Below the pieces are notes generated by a model. That model was given only the letters and a program-made list of their open reading frames with translations, searched no databases and was not told the origin of the DNA. Below, piece after piece: positions 1-11,853 of a DNA stretch of 64,000 nucleotides; positions within the stretch are counted from its first letter, which is position 1, and every line of letters begins with the position of its first letter. The translations under genes were made by a program, and so were the position numbers. This DNA is from Breviolum minutum Mf 1.05b.01 (taxonomy: Eukaryota > Sar > Dinophyceae > Suessiales > Symbiodiniaceae): contig DF239404.1 in NCBI GenBank assembly GCA_000507305.1, forward strand, positions 1 to 64,000, written 5' to 3'.

Positions 1-60
<60 letters not shown>

Positions 61-74
61 CGTCGTCGTCGTCG

Positions 75-105
<31 letters not shown>

Positions 106-132
106 GATCATCATCATCATCATCATCATCAT

Positions 133-173
<41 letters not shown>

Positions 174-174
174 C
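1..174. repeat. (CAT)n microsatellite, interrupted by CGT units
   Basis: Almost pure CAT trinucleotides run from the window edge to about 174, with a short CGT block near 60-75 and single ATG/TCC interruptions. The array probably continues outside the window. Confidence 0.97.
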
Positions 175-372
175 CACCCCACATGTTCAAGTGGGTACGT
201 GTGTTTGAGGTTTTTGTTTGTTGTTTGTTTTCCGGCCCAAAACAGTAGATTGCTTGCGTCCAAGAGATTTCGGGAAAAAAATCTTCGGCAATGAAATGAG
301 ATGGTTTTTCGTTCATGGCCTCAGATTTGGGTTTTTGCTTAATCTCCACCTGAAACTTGAAACATCTAATTA

Positions 373-479
373 TACCCCCCCTGAGGTCATGACAGGCTGG
401 AAAATCCCCCATTTTCAATAGGAAATACATCGACTCAAATGGTAGATGTTCCATTGTCATGTTAGTTTTCGGGGGGGTA
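373..479. repeat. Family B hairpin element (TA-flanked MITE)
   Basis: About 107 bp, starting TA-CCCCCCCTGAGGTCATGACA and ending with TGTTAGTTTTCGGGGGGG-TA. The middle (CAATAGGAAATACATCGACT) is shared with copies at 3483, 11532 and 12269. Confidence 0.75.
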
Positions 480-1136
480 AATGGTTGTTTCAATTGGATG
501 ATGAACCAAATCTCTACATAGGAAATGGTTGTTTTACAATTTCCATCCATTTTGAATCTGGTTGCTTAGGGTTCCAGGGATGAAAAGAAAACCAAGCCTT
601 TGTCTCCCCCCAGTGTTCAAGCTCGCAAGATGGGGAAATCTCATGGAAATCTCTCTGTCATTGATACTGAGGTGGAAATCCATGCTTCAATGACAGATTT
701 CCATTAGGGCTACCAGTCAGCAGCTACCATTCACTTGTTGGCCCTAATGGATTTTTCATGAAGTTGTACTGTTTGACCCACCTTGCAGCCTTTTTGTTCA
801 CCCATCTAAATTTCCAACAAAAAAGATCACCGGGGATGACGTCCACAATGTCATAGGATTGAATTAGAATCTCTCTTCGTTATGAACCCATGGATGCTAC
901 TCAGATTTTTTTGGTGCTACTCAACGAACCAAAAGAAAACATGCATTTCATCCATCCGCAAACGATCAATATGCAAACCTTACCTTCAGGTACTGGATTG
1001 TAGGCAACTCAACCGCATGGTAAACCACCCAAACGAATCTAAACACATGTGATGATCCTGATGGTCACTGGGCTCATGGATGGGGGGAAGCTATACCGAT
1101 ACATATTCCTTTTAAATCCCGTTAAACTCTTATCAT
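480..1136. other. Intergenic, no gene seen
   Basis: No convincing reading frame. A small inverted repeat (TCTGTCATTGA / TCAATGACAGA) lies near 652-704. Otherwise nothing recognised. Confidence 0.6.
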
Positions 1137-1281
1137 TGGTTGTTTCCGGTTCCCGGAAAAGATGGTAGGTAGCATATAACCCCCCAGAAGGCAATATATA
1201 AGTGCCTTTGATAAGTGGTATATACTGCCAATTGGGGATTAAATATCACCTACCACCTTTTACGGGAACCAAAAACAACCA
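1137..1281. repeat. Hairpin element (145 bp)
   Basis: The arms TGGTTGTTTCCGGTTCCCGG at the left and its imperfect complement (CGGGAACCAAAAACAACCA) at the right extend inward through GGTAGGT / ACCTACC, giving a stem of about 35 bp. No clear second copy was seen. Confidence 0.7.
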
Positions 1282-1360
1282 TGGATGAATGAAACACAAC
1301 CATTGATATACCCAATCAATACTCACAAAAAAAAACGGTGTATATGGAGGTTGATTATTA

Positions 1361-1470
1361 AGGGGCCCCCGTCCCAAGGGTACCACCACTGTCCCTATGA
1401 TCTTAGATAGATCATTTGGCAAGGCTCGCAGCCCTCCCCAAGCAATTTGGGTGTGCTGACGGGCCCCTCA
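1361..1470. repeat. Possible hairpin, GGGGCCCCCGTC arms
   Basis: AGGGGCCCCCGTC at 1361 pairs with GACGGGCCCCT near 1458. The arms are short and the interior is unremarkable. An (AT)n run follows at about 1479-1494. Confidence 0.35.
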
Positions 1471-1495
1471 GGCACTCTATATATATATATATATG

Positions 1496-3482
1496 TACGT
1501 TTCAGTGATATCATGATGTTATATTGTGCTATTTCTGAACATGTTGATTCTGACTATGTTTGGCGTCATCACTTTTAATATCGCAATTATTGTATCATTG
1601 TTCTTGGAAAACATGTTTTACCAATACTCATTAAACATCACTGTGCGCAATAATTCAAAAAACCTTACAGTTTCATATCCCCCCCGAAATCATTATCAAG
1701 GCTTTCCCTGAAAGCCCAAATCATGATGATAGCTTCCTGATCATCAACGCTTTTCATGCCATTTGTCAAGGCTCCCGGCCCAAATTTGTACCTCTCCATC
1801 GGCCAAGCCCAATGCCAAGTGATTGGAGAAGGACCTCCAGCATCTTCACGTGTATCGCTGGAAAACTTTACCATGTTTCTTTCACTGAGCTACACTCAAC
1901 TACTAAGGTTTATTTGGGGGAAGGATGTTTATGCATATATTATCTAATGTAATGTACATATTAAATATCAAATATGTAAACATTATATATAATACTCACG
2001 GTCCACAAACCGCAGAGATCCCAATTTAGCTTTTAAGAAATTTCTTAACCCAAAGACTATTTGAGTGAATGGCAAGTTGACTTACTATGTCAAACCCACT
2101 TGGTCTGACCAATTCCATGGGAACACCCTCAACTTTATTTCCTACGTGTACCGCAAAAGAACCGACACAATCTTTCAAGAAAGGCTCCTGAAAAACACCC
2201 ACGACAGTTCTTGGGGATGTATATATTTTTGTTGCAAAGTTCATTGTTTCAAAAGGCATTTGCACCAAATTTCCATGGCAAATTATTATTCCCCGTTTCC
2301 TTTAAGCGGAGAAAATCTCCACCAGGCATCTCCAACCGTCACACTGAGCATACCCCCAACCGTTTAGCCCAACGGAGCGAACAAACCTCAGTTGGGACGC
2401 CCAATGTTCACAATCAGTTTCATGCTTGCCCCACATTCAAATCAACACAACAAAAACATCAAAAAAACATCAACAAAGGTCATAAAGACAAATAGACAGA
2501 ACCCGATGAGTTTGGGAAAGTTTATTGGTTACATGTGTTTATTCGAAAACTTTCAACACATGGCATTCCCATAGCATCCACACCAACCGTGCCAAGACAC
2601 TGAGATCTCCAGTTCACACAAGCGCTTGGCGCGACCTGCGGGGCCAGGGTTGGGGCAACCCTTAAGGAATATCTACTTCCAAATCGCTAGTATAGCTTTT
2701 AGATTATGCTGATACTTCAACTAACACTTAATATGTCAAATATTCGCTGTATCTGGTGTATCCTAGTCCCGTGCTACCAGTGGATAGTGAAGATGGAGAG
2801 ACACTTTCTGAAAACAAACAAGTTTGGCTGTTAGTGGGTCTGAGGTATCCCCAGGCAATACATATATCATATCTATAGGTGAGCTGTAATATTCACTAAC
2901 CTGAAAATAGCTGAAACAAAAGTCACTATGGGAGGATGCCCCTGACTTGATTAAACTATTGTCGTGGCAAATCACTACCCTTCATGTTGATTGGCTAACT
3001 TATACTCCGAAACCAGGAAGTAGCTAGGGAAAGAAAGCTCCCAGAATTGCAAATATATACTTGACCTATCGGTTGATTTTCTCAACCCCAGTCTGGAAAT
3101 CAGTTAAAACTCCCGTGGCACGAGGGGGTGAATTTGAATATTTCACCAAAGCCACAATAAATCTCATTTGAAAGGAGATTCCATCACTAGACATCACAAA
3201 ACCATCAACTCTAGATTTCACCCTTTCCATTCTTCTATGATTCCAATTTGATTCTCCCAAAACGTACAACTTACCTTTCCATCTATTGATTTTTGGTCCA
3301 GAAAAACTTCATCTATCCCAAGTCCCCCTTCGAAACCAACCCCAGGGGTTTCCCCCCCGTCACCAGTTGTAGCGTTCCAAAGATCCACGTCATGCGCCAA
3401 ACCTCGGTGGTTGGATATGGGACGCCCATGGAAATTAGGATGGATCAAATGGCGAGGATCAATGGGTGATTTCACCTACTTA
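1496..3482. other. Intergenic, no gene seen
   Basis: Only short open frames on both strands, none with a recognisable motif. No family repeat was identified, making this one of the longer repeat-free stretches. Confidence 0.5.
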
Positions 3483-3596
3483 TACCCTCCCTGAGGTCAC
3501 TAACATGACGTTTGCTGGAAATTTCCCATGTTCAATAGGAAATACATCGACTCAAATGGTAGATTTTCCAGTGTCATGTTTGTTTTTGGGAGTGTA
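3483..3596. repeat. Family B hairpin element
   Basis: TA-CCCTCCCTGAGGTCACTAAC at the left and GTTTGTTTTTGGGAGTG-TA at the right. The interior is nearly identical to the copy at 373-479. Confidence 0.8.
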
Positions 3597-3601
3597 AATG
3601 A

Positions 3602-3680
3602 GGTATATTGGAGTTATAACCCGCTGATCCCTAAATCTTGATCCTTAACTTCTGACATCACATCCAAGTGGGGTCTAAAC
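3602..3680. repeat. Family C right-half remnant
   Basis: GTATATTGGAGTTATAACCC through ACATCCAAGTGG matches the right half of the C elements at 5862 and 18699. The left half is absent. Confidence 0.5.
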
Positions 3681-3792
3681 TCCCTATATTCGGAATGGTC
3701 AATCCCACCTTTAGTAGGGAATCCTCATAATGGGTGTTCAAATCCCAGATGACCATCTTTACCACAGGAAAACAATGGAAGTTTAGACCCCA
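3669..3792. repeat. Inverted repeat with TGGGGTCTAAACT arms
   Basis: TGGGGTCTAAACT (3669-3681) has a perfect complement AGTTTAGACCCCA (3780-3792). Loop of about 98 bp. A single copy was seen. Confidence 0.6.
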
Positions 3793-4213
3793 GACTCCCA
3801 GCACATGTGCTTTTGTTTCATCATGTCATATGACTCTAGAATTCATCTTTACAACAAAACAAAAGGTTCAAATAAAGAGTTCGTTTTTGTTGGTGAAAAA
3901 CTGTGTTCGATTTACAGTCGTGCCAAAGGAGTATCTAAAATCTAAATCTAAACTGGAAAGGGTTCGCGACCGAAAGCTGATTGGCATCGTTCGTGGTGAG
4001 GTCAAGCAGTTTAGCCCAGTCACTATGATTGCACATCGCAACCACGAACGAATAGTTCAATTTAACTACAGGGCTATCATTGCAACCCACTTATCTGCTC
4101 AGTATAATTGGGGTAAAATTTGTTGTCATCCTAATTATTGGAATATGGGCGGTACTTTTGTTGAGTGTGGCTATTTGCTAAAAGGAGCAACTCCATATCT
4201 TTGTACCAAATAA
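3734..4213 (+). CDS. Unrecognised open frame, 159 codons
   Basis: An open frame of 159 codons, unusually long for this AT-rich background. Its first 20 codons lie in the inverted repeat at 3669-3792, so any real coding part would start further in. The downstream part is basic (a KSKSKLERVRDRK stretch near the middle) and ends with two Cys and a Tyr/Gly-rich stretch. I recognise no domain. It may be a chance frame or one exon of a decayed gene. Confidence 0.12.
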   Translation: MFKSQMTIFTTGKQWKFRPQTPSTCAFVSSCHMTLEFIFTTKQKVQIKSSFLLVKNCVRFTVVPKEYLKSKSKLERVRDRKLIGIVRGEVKQFSPVTMIAHRNHERIVQFNYRAIIATHLSAQYNWGKICCHPNYWNMGGTFVECGYLLKGATPYLCTK

Positions 4214-4431
4214 AATGCGAAAAGAAGTAAAGTCAACCAATCCCAACTAAACTAAAAACAGAATCTAAGTGGCAACTACCCACTTTTTTGGCATTCTAAT
4301 CCAACTACCCTTTGTTTTTTTCCAATGATTCTGAAAAAATCTGAAAAAAAAATGAGTCCTTGATTGGTAGCAAAATCCCATCATGATCGAATCCTCCAAC
4401 TCCAAAACCATTCCGAATGAAACATTTTCAG

Positions 4432-4541
4432 CTACCCTAAGAATCCTTGGACCCTCCAATGGAAGGGTTTGAATCCTGTATAGCAGGGGTCCGGGTCCTC
4501 AAAATAGCCATTTTTGAGGGGTCAGGATTCTTTGGGTAAGT
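4432..4541. repeat. Family Q hairpin element, copy 1
   Basis: CTACCCTAAGAATCCTTGGA pairs with GGTCAGGATTCTTTGGGTAAG. The core TATAGCAGGGGTCCGGGTCC is shared with 49815-49922. Confidence 0.75.
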
Positions 4542-4604
4542 GAATCAAACTCAAATTCAACTCTGAACCCCCGAAGATTTGAGTCAATCTGGCCAAATGG
4601 AATC

Positions 4605-4715
4605 CTGGTTGGTGGTTGAACCAACCCATCTGAAAAACATGCAACCGTCAAAATGGGTTCATCTTCCCCAAGGTTTGGGGTGAACATAAAAAATATTTGA
4701 GTTGCCACCACCTAG
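4605..4715. repeat. Family A hairpin element
   Basis: Begins CTGGTTGGTGGTTGAACC and ends GTTGCCACCACCTAG, with the family core (ATCTTCCCCAAG, GGGGTGAACATAAAAAATAT). Confidence 0.8.
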
Positions 4716-4723
4716 TTATCTAT

Positions 4724-4795
4724 TAAGGGGATTTCCCTTCCTCAACTACCTTCTGGGGGCCCTAGGTGGTGTGAGGCCGCTATAATCTGACCAGA
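4724..4795. repeat. Family L repeat
   Basis: TAAGGGGATTTCCCTTCCTC leads into GTGTGAGGCCGCTATAATCT and GACCAGA. This family is not a simple hairpin. Other copies lie near 10034, 17276, 18266, 19645, 44705, 47151 and 55050. Confidence 0.7.
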
Positions 4796-4887
4796 TCAAT
4801 GCGCATTTGGGGCAAATTTCAGTAATGGCTTGGTTCGCTTTTTTCTGGATGAAACTTGTTTGGTTTTGCTAATAAAAAGGTAAGATA

Positions 4888-4974
4888 TAGGATTCATGGG
4901 ACTGGTATATTTTACCTACATTTACCATTAGAAATCAACCATTCATGTCTTAAATATGCGGTTTGTCCCATGGG
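4888..4974. repeat. Family G hairpin, degenerate
   Basis: TAGGATTCATGGGAC and GTCCCATGGG form the arms. TATTTTACCTACATTTACC matches the family interior. Confidence 0.45.
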
Positions 4975-4995
4975 TGGTATGTACCAAAAAAAGAT

Positions 4996-5861
4996 CTCAG
5001 AGATTCTGAGGTTCCAGTGTGATAAACACATCACGACTTGTTTTTGGTTCATATTTCACCAAGTGAAATAGTGAAATCTCACCAAAAATAGCTCTAGAGA
5101 TATAGTAGAATTCCAAGTTTGCAGGTAGAAAAAAAACCAGCGTCTTTTTGGCTTTACTAGCTTTATCAAAGTGATCCATATTTTTTTTCGGGGAGTTTTT
5201 CTCCCATCACCGATCCAATGAGAAATCTCACGTTTCGTGAAACGGGTTGGGGGGAGTTTCCGCGGGGCCGTGCGGGCCTCCCTACCAACTGCAAGTTGAT
5301 CTTCAGCAGACCAATCTAATAAATTCAGGTAGTAATCGTCCTTCGGTTCAGTCGAAGAAGGGTGTTTTGATGTCTTGTTTGTGCGCTGTTTCCGAATGAA
5401 GAAATAGGGGAAAAACAGACTGAAAAAAGGATCATAAAATCACCCCGAATATCTAAAAGATTAGATGCCTCACTAATTTTTTTGGGGCGATGGAAGGGGT
5501 TCTCCTTGCAATAAGATGCCCTTTGATAGATTTCTGATTTTGCTAGAGGATTCCAGTGACCTGGCTGCCCATCTGCCCCCCAACAAAATTGTTGGAACAG
5601 GATGGAGTTCAGAGTCAAACGAACTCCTCCTGAAAGGAAACTATATATATATATATATCTAACGTTATTACTTATAGGGATGCTGTTAGTACGACACTCT
5701 ATACAATTTATGTACATCTTACATGCCCATAGTTCTTCGGCTCCTGATAGGAGGTTACCCTACGTCTATAGTAGGGATTATTGCAATCCAATTCGCAATT
5801 CCCTCTATACCCAAGCAGTCTGATGGGGAGGTATAAACCGTTTTGGTGTTGCATGTCCACA
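4996..5861. other. Intergenic, no gene seen
   Basis: Contains an (AT)n run near 5641-5660 and a GC-rich patch near 5255-5285. Overlapping frames of up to 130 codons on the minus strand (5325-5717) show no domain. Confidence 0.5.
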
Positions 5862-5988
5862 TACTTGGATGTCCCAGGAAGTTAGTAAAGGTGTACTAAG
5901 TGGGTTATAACCCCAATATACCCCATTTATAAGTAGGTTGTAACCCAGTTACTAACCATTTCCTAACTTCTTGGGACATCCAAGTAGG
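5862..5988. repeat. Family C hairpin element (TA-flanked)
   Basis: TA-CTTGGATGTCCCAGGAAG and CTTCTTGGGACATCCAAG-TA. The interior is itself palindromic around GGGTTATAACCCC. This is the best-preserved C copy in the first half of the window. Confidence 0.88.
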
Positions 5989-6058
5989 GCACCAGCTGAC
6001 TATGCACCAGGTATCTTTCGCTACACCATGCTATATACATTTATGGAACAGCTGCTCG

Positions 6059-6212
6059 TACTTGGAGGATCATCCCAGGATGTAAGTGGTTAGGATCACC
6101 CCTGATTTATAAGCCATGGAGTTCGGCCATTTGGAATGGGAACAACCCTACTTAGGGGGACTTACGATCACCGGTTATTACCCACTTACTAAGTTGGATG
6201 ATCTTCCAAGCA
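6059..6212. repeat. Family D hairpin element
   Basis: TA-CTTGGAGGATCATCCCAGG at the left and GTTGGATGATCTTCCAAG at the right. Interior has GTAAGTGGTTAGGATCACCC and CTTACGATCACC. The right TA has mutated to CA. Confidence 0.82.
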
Positions 6213-6431
6213 GTTGCTAATCAGGATTGGGAAGCCTATGGATATATCGGACACATGTGACCAACAACATGTGGCTTGTGCACCCTGAATGTCCCGCCCT
6301 CCAATTTGGATTTGCTTGCAACATCAGATTGTTGGAAAATGAAAAAAAACATATTCTCCAAAGGGTGGTTTAGTGGGATTTACATCTGGAAGCCTACGTA
6401 GGAATGAAAAAACAAAAACTATATTACCCCA

Positions 6432-6648
6432 CACCGTTGATGGCAGAAATCCCAAACAATCACCTGACATCTATTTTCAAAAAAAAATGCAAATCGTGGC
6501 TAGTTGGTGGTTTCAACCCCTCTGAAAAATAAAAGCCAAAAGGGAAATCTTCCCCAAATAGGGGTGAAAATAAAAAAAAATATTTGAAAGCACCTCCCAG
6601 GTGGTATATTTACCATATCAACTGCTCAGCCAGCTTTCTGATTCAACA
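6432..6648. repeat. Family E element split by a family A insertion
   Basis: The left part (ACCGTTGATGGCAGAAATCC) and right part (TATATTTACCATATCAACTG then CTTTCTGATTCAACA) match the two halves of the E copy at 18050-18169. The interruption is an A element. Confidence 0.6.
6500..6600. repeat. Family A element nested in E
   Basis: CTAGTTGGTGGTTTCAACCC to TTTGAAAGCACCTCCCAG. It inserted after the E copy, so A was active later at this site. Confidence 0.75.
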
Positions 6649-8712
6649 GAAATTCACACCGAACGGAGATTTTGCATCAAAACGGCTCCTCTAAGCCAGG
6701 TGCCGATAACACCTCACCAACAAAAAAAACGCTCCAGCCCTGCAGAAAAAACACCCAAACAAAAGCCGCCCGTGATTTGCTGGTGAAAAAAAAACCCATG
6801 GTAGAAAGTTGTTTATATAAAAAATGCACCAATGTGGTGAAAGTAGTTGGGGAGTTTCGGGGGTGTTTTCGTGAGGGGCCATGATTCAAACCAAGACAAA
6901 TGGGAGTGGCTAACCATCGATCCTTTCCAGGTGGTATAAACACATTCAAGTTTTTACAAAGAATTCAAGACTGCATATTGCCACCGAGGAAAAAAAACCT
7001 TCACAAGGACTATCCAAAAGACCATTCTTCGTTTGGACTTCAGATTTTGGGATGGCGTTTTCAAATTTCATGTTATACACAACCCTTCAGCGGTTTTGCA
7101 AGTTCCCTCAAAACTAGGACCAAACAGCAAAAGGAATTGACTAAATCCGGACTCCGGATGACTTGCCTAAATCTAGTAAGAAGCCGCCAGTCTCTATAGA
7201 TGTTTTTGTTCAAAGCATCTTAGAAGTGCGAGAATTCAAAAGAAGGTCAAGTCAGAAAGGGTTCAAAGAGTTTCTTGTGTTCTGAAGTTCATTTATTCAT
7301 TTTGTTGAGTCACAATTTTGTTTAAGAAATCGTCCCACTGTTTTCACATGTTTTATTTCGTTAGGTTCTGACATCACCAAAAATCCCTGTGCAAAACATA
7401 GGTTTTTGTTGGTCCATAAGTATTCTTTACCTCCATTGGCCTTGAGTTTTGACAAGCAGCGCAGCCTTGTAAGGAGCAGCTGGAAAGCGTCGTGCCACCT
7501 GCATTCTTGGGGCTCAAAAGTGACGAAAATGCTCATGGTTTTTGTAATTTTGCCTGGTGTTGGGGGGCAACCACTTTTGGCTTAGAATGAAATCCAGGCT
7601 AAACTAATCTATCTGAAAAATTCTGAAAACACATCTTCATTCATGGTGATGTGTTTCCGCCACGATAGGTAGAGTAGTTTACCAGAGTGTACCCTCTTCG
7701 AACTTGCCAAAGTTCGCCCCAGGAAAACCGCCACTCCCAGACCCTATGACAATCTGATTGATAAGAGGCTTCAAATCAGAGACAATGTTGAAGTCCTTAG
7801 AATGATCCCTTACATTGAACCAAGCATTGGTCTTTTTGCAGCGAAAACTTTTTGGATAAACATTCTCAAAAAATAGGAAGCCAAAGAAAATCAGCAAGTC
7901 ACATTTATGATGCAATACAATACAACCTGGTACCCTAAACAGCCATTTTTCAATGGATGGAAATGGTGAAACAACCATGTTTTATGTAAGGGTTCGGAAT
8001 CATCCAACTGAAACAACCATGTAAAAATGCTTGTTTCGGGGACCGGAAACAAATCTGGAGATCTATGGTATCAATAACCTTACAGGTTATGAATCGAATC
8101 TTCTGATCATCCCACTGGCCCTATTAGAGTCGTTGAATGCTCAATGTGTTGCTTCCAATTTCGGGATATCATCGGGATATCATCGGGATATCCAACCATC
8201 CAACGATGACCACCCATTCTCCTACTTTTGGAAAAGGATCTCTAGGAATGAAGCTTTACAAAAAGACCCATCAAACTTGGCTGTTGAATCATGAGAAAAA
8301 TATGTCATCATCCTCTGTCAATGCAAGATGATTTTGGATGTATAGTGTATGTTCTGGTGGTTCTGGTGGACTTCCAGGATGCCAATTGGTGAATCTCCCA
8401 TTACTTTCTATATTACATTACATATACATATACATATACACATATATAAATATATGATAGTAACGTACCCTTCCTATGTTTAAAGAAAAACATTGGGTCT
8501 ATTGACTCAAGCTTTTCTACCAAGATATTTCTCTTCACATATCATCACAGCTTGAAGGGTTTTAATTTGCTCCAACGTCAAGCTGATCATTCAGCAAGTC
8601 CTGCCATGCCATGTTTTTGGATTCACCACCCAATCCTAAAGCACCTAACATTTGCGGAACATCCGTCACTTGTCATGATACATCCATCTTCACTCTCAGA
8701 AATCATCTACCA
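6649..8712. other. Intergenic, no gene seen
   Basis: Several overlapping frames of 60-100 codons, none recognisable. A tandem repeat lies at 8161-8191 and a TA/CATA-rich microsatellite at about 8408-8456. Confidence 0.5.
8161..8191. repeat. Short tandem repeat, ATCGGGATATC unit x3
   Basis: Three near-perfect copies of an 11-bp unit containing the GATATC palindrome. Confidence 0.85.
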
Positions 8713-8821
8713 TATGGGTGGTTCCTTAAATGGTGGTACCCAACAACTATTGGTTTTCCTACTAAAAATGAACCATTTTGGGGTGTTTGGGGGGGTACCA
8801 CCATTTTAGGAACCCCCCACA
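8713..8821. repeat. Family H hairpin element
   Basis: TGGGTGGTTCCTTAAATGGT pairs with ACCATTTTAGGAACCCCCCA. The core carries GGTACC near both arms. Confidence 0.85.
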
Positions 8822-9040
8822 TCTACCACATCACCGGAACCCACGAAACCTTGCAGGGAGTTTCCATCGTGGTACTTGCACTCAATAAAGCGGTTGTTTC
8901 CATCTCCTGAAAAGGTGTGAAAGCTTTTGCAAGTGTCATTTTTCAGATTTATGCGCCAAACAAAAAAACACCTTGGTGATGAGATGAGGAGGTTTTACAG
9001 CCCATTCAAAAGGTCACCAAAAGATGGAATCCGGCACCAG

Positions 9041-9160
9041 TACCCTCCCTGAAACTAACAGCAAAAGCACCTGAAAATTGATACGTTGGAAGATGACCCT
9101 TTCCTTTTTGGGTCAAACGGCCTATTTTCAGGTGCCGATCCTGTATTTTGGGAGTTTGTA
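9041..9160. repeat. Family B2 hairpin element
   Basis: TA-CCCTCCCTGAAACTAACA at the left. The interior GCACCTGAAAA / TATTTTCAGGTGC is paired. The right end GGGAGTTTG-TA is degenerate. Confidence 0.7.
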
Positions 9161-9260
9161 TCAGCGACCAGGATCGATTCCGTAGTCTTTTTCACGGACC
9201 ATTTTGGGATTGTTGAATGATCGACCTCTGGGTGGTTCAAAATTGCGGGCAATCAAATCA

Positions 9261-9386
9261 CCAAACATTTCAGGTACCTAAAATGAAGGTATTCACCTAT
9301 GTAAGCTGTATGAAAGGCTTATACCCACCCCCAAAATAGCCTTATAAGGTTCAGTACCTCCATTTTAGGTACCTGAAATTCTTGGT
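9261..9386. repeat. Hairpin element R
   Basis: Arms CATTTCAGGTACCTAAAATG and CATTTTAGGTACCTGAAAT pair over about 20 bp. The outer CCAA / TTGG also pair. A single copy was seen. Confidence 0.7.
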
Positions 9387-9842
9387 AATCAAACGATCAA
9401 GTTATGACTACATCAAGGGCCAAATGACTGTGTCAGCCCAACAAATTTCTGAGGGATTGGACACAGCCAGGGAGCTACAACAGGTGTAATTCTATTCCCT
9501 GGAACTTAGTTAATATCCAAAATCCAAAGTGTGGTGGACAGGCTTTGTCGTGAAAACCAATGGTTGCCGTAACTTGTTTAAATAACCTTTATACATTTTT
9601 TTTGTAATCAATTCATCTGAAGTTCATGGGAACATGCGCATGAAAAAACGTACCCCAAAAACTGGTGGTCAAGGGGATTACCAAAAAAATCCTCTCTAAG
9701 AAAATTCCAACAGCCCCCTAAAACGTACCTTAGATATCCCAAAATCCAAATATGAAAACGGATAGCTTTAGGAGATTTCAGGGATTAATACCCCTGCGGG
9801 ATATGAAATTTAGGTAGGATCCTCTGGGGTTTTAGGGGTATA

Positions 9843-9960
9843 TATGGGTGTTTCCTTAAATGGTGGTACCCCAAAATGGATGGTTTATTTAAAAAAGTGG
9901 AAAACCTTGTTAAAATGGATGATTTGGGGGGAAAACCCACCATTCTTGGAGACATCCACA
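9843..9960. repeat. Family H hairpin element
   Basis: TGGGTGTTTCCTTAAATGGT at the left and GGAGACATCCA at the right. TA on the left side, CA on the right. Confidence 0.75.
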
Positions 9961-10033
9961 TTTCATGAGAAGAGACATGATCTCAACTGGGTACCGACTA
10001 TTTCAAAAGTTTAGGTCGTAATTTCACAGTGAG

Positions 10034-10080
10034 GTCGTGTGAGGTCGCTATAATTTGACCAGATATATATATATATATAT
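10034..10080. repeat. Family L 3' part with (AT)n expansion
   Basis: GTGAGGTCGCTATAATTTGA followed by CCAGA and then a 19-bp AT run. Confidence 0.65.
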
Positions 10081-11279
10081 GAAATTGATCCTAACATATT
10101 CCCTTCATAAACAGGTGCTGGTTAGGGGATCCCCTTGGAGAATTCTCAAAAGCTCCTCGACTTGACTCTTGTAGCGGAAGAGACCACGCTCGGGTGTCCG
10201 CCACTCGTCCCTGACGTGGACATCACGTGGATTGACGTGGATATCGTGTCAGTTGCCGTTGAAGAAAACCCTGGACATTCAGCGGTGCCTTGGAAGAAAT
10301 AGTGATTGTATCTAAAATTTATGGTGTGAAGTGGAGGTAAATCCTATATGGCCTATTTACAACTGGTTGGTATACTGGTTGGACTTGCTTTCTCATTTCT
10401 GTCGCGGCTTTGGGGGGATAGGGGACTTAGGAACCCTATTTCGTAATCGTTCCAATATGATTATGAAACACTGCACAAAATGACATAGATACCCCCAAGG
10501 TCTCGAGCCAAGCTTCTACTTCAAGGTTTTTCCCCTCTACTTTCAGTACGATATTGTATCTAAGCCAGCAGTATTGCAACCCAACCTTGGCGTGCAGCAA
10601 TTGAAGAGAGATTGGAACCGATTGAAGAAACATAAAAAGGGGCCTGCTTGGGATTGCTTCTCACAAGTAAAAAAATCTCAAAAGTAGGACATGTTTCGTT
10701 AAAGGGGTATCCTTAATAGGAAGTACAAAATAGTAAGTACAAGTAAAAAGAACTTCCCTTTATCGAACTATTTGTTGTACTTACCACACGTATCCTGATT
10801 ACCCAGTCCATCACATCATCGTTCAACAAATTTCTTTAAGATCTCGTTAATGCAAATATACCTATTATTCACCAAAACTTCCAAAATCTCCTTTATAACC
10901 CAAACATATCTAGTCAAAACACTAATCACACACACATTTCTATTTTCTATAGTGTCTTTTAAATATCTATATAACAAATACAACCCAAACAACCAAACAA
11001 AAAATCCACTTGCCGCCCCCGGTGGTTTCACTGAAGCCAACCTGCTCAAACCCTTCGTTTTCACCAGCAACTGCCTCTCGCTTCCAGGAGAGCTCAGGCC
11101 CAACCTCTGATAGAAAACAGTGGTGGACCTGGGATGATCAATGTGCCTTCATATCCATTGGTATATATTACCTAACATGAACGGTAAAATCCATAGGTAT
11201 CTATATTTTTCATGAGATGGTATATTTACCTATCCATGACTGGGTCTATTTACTTAACATGAATCCCTAGGGATCCAAT
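10081..11279. other. Intergenic, no gene seen
   Basis: No recognisable frame. The block 10150-10290 has more CpG than its surroundings. Family G-like fragments (GGTATATATTACCTAACATG) occur near 11160-11270. Confidence 0.45.
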
Positions 11280-11531
11280 CACCTTCTCAGAGGATTATTG
11301 GGGTGTCCAATCACCTCCGAAACGCCAATGTATTTAGGTTCCATGACCATTCTCAGAAGGTGAGCCAGGATCCCTACAAAATATAGATACCCCAAGAGAC
11401 CAACAATGAAAATGCCCCTTTTCCAATATCCAATACATCTACAAATGCTGGATTTTCCATTTTTATAGTTTACTAAAGCGCATTTTCTTGAAACGTTTCT
11501 GAAAGTTCCAAGAATGCTATACAAAATAGGA

Positions 11532-11647
11532 TACCCTCTGGTAAACTAACATAGCTGGCTGGAATATCTCCATTTTTTAATAGGAAATACATTGACTCAA
11601 TCCGGGTCCATGTTCCAGCCAGCTATGTTAGATAATCCCGGAGTGTA
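11532..11647. repeat. Family B1 hairpin element (TA-flanked)
   Basis: TA-CCCTCTGGTAAACTAACAT and ATGTTAGATAATCCCGGAGTG-TA. AGCTGGCTGGAA / TTCCAGCCAGCT pair in the interior. Confidence 0.85.
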
Positions 11648-11745
11648 AAATTAAAAGGTTGAGGTTCGAAGCAAGTACATGTAATCACTGCAGCCAGTAC
11701 CCCAAAGTTGGTGAGCAAGTGGTGCTTGGATGAAAGACATCCAAA

Positions 11746-11853
11746 TACACTCCCTGAAACTAACATGTTCGCCCCTGAAAAATGATGTTTGGAAGATGAA
11801 TTTCCTTTTGGGAAGGCCTATTCTCATTGGCTATGTTAGTTTCAGGGAGTATA
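11746..11853. repeat. Family B2 hairpin element (TA-flanked)
   Basis: TA-CACTCCCTGAAACTAACAT and ATGTTAGTTTCAGGGAGTA-TA. Confidence 0.85.
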
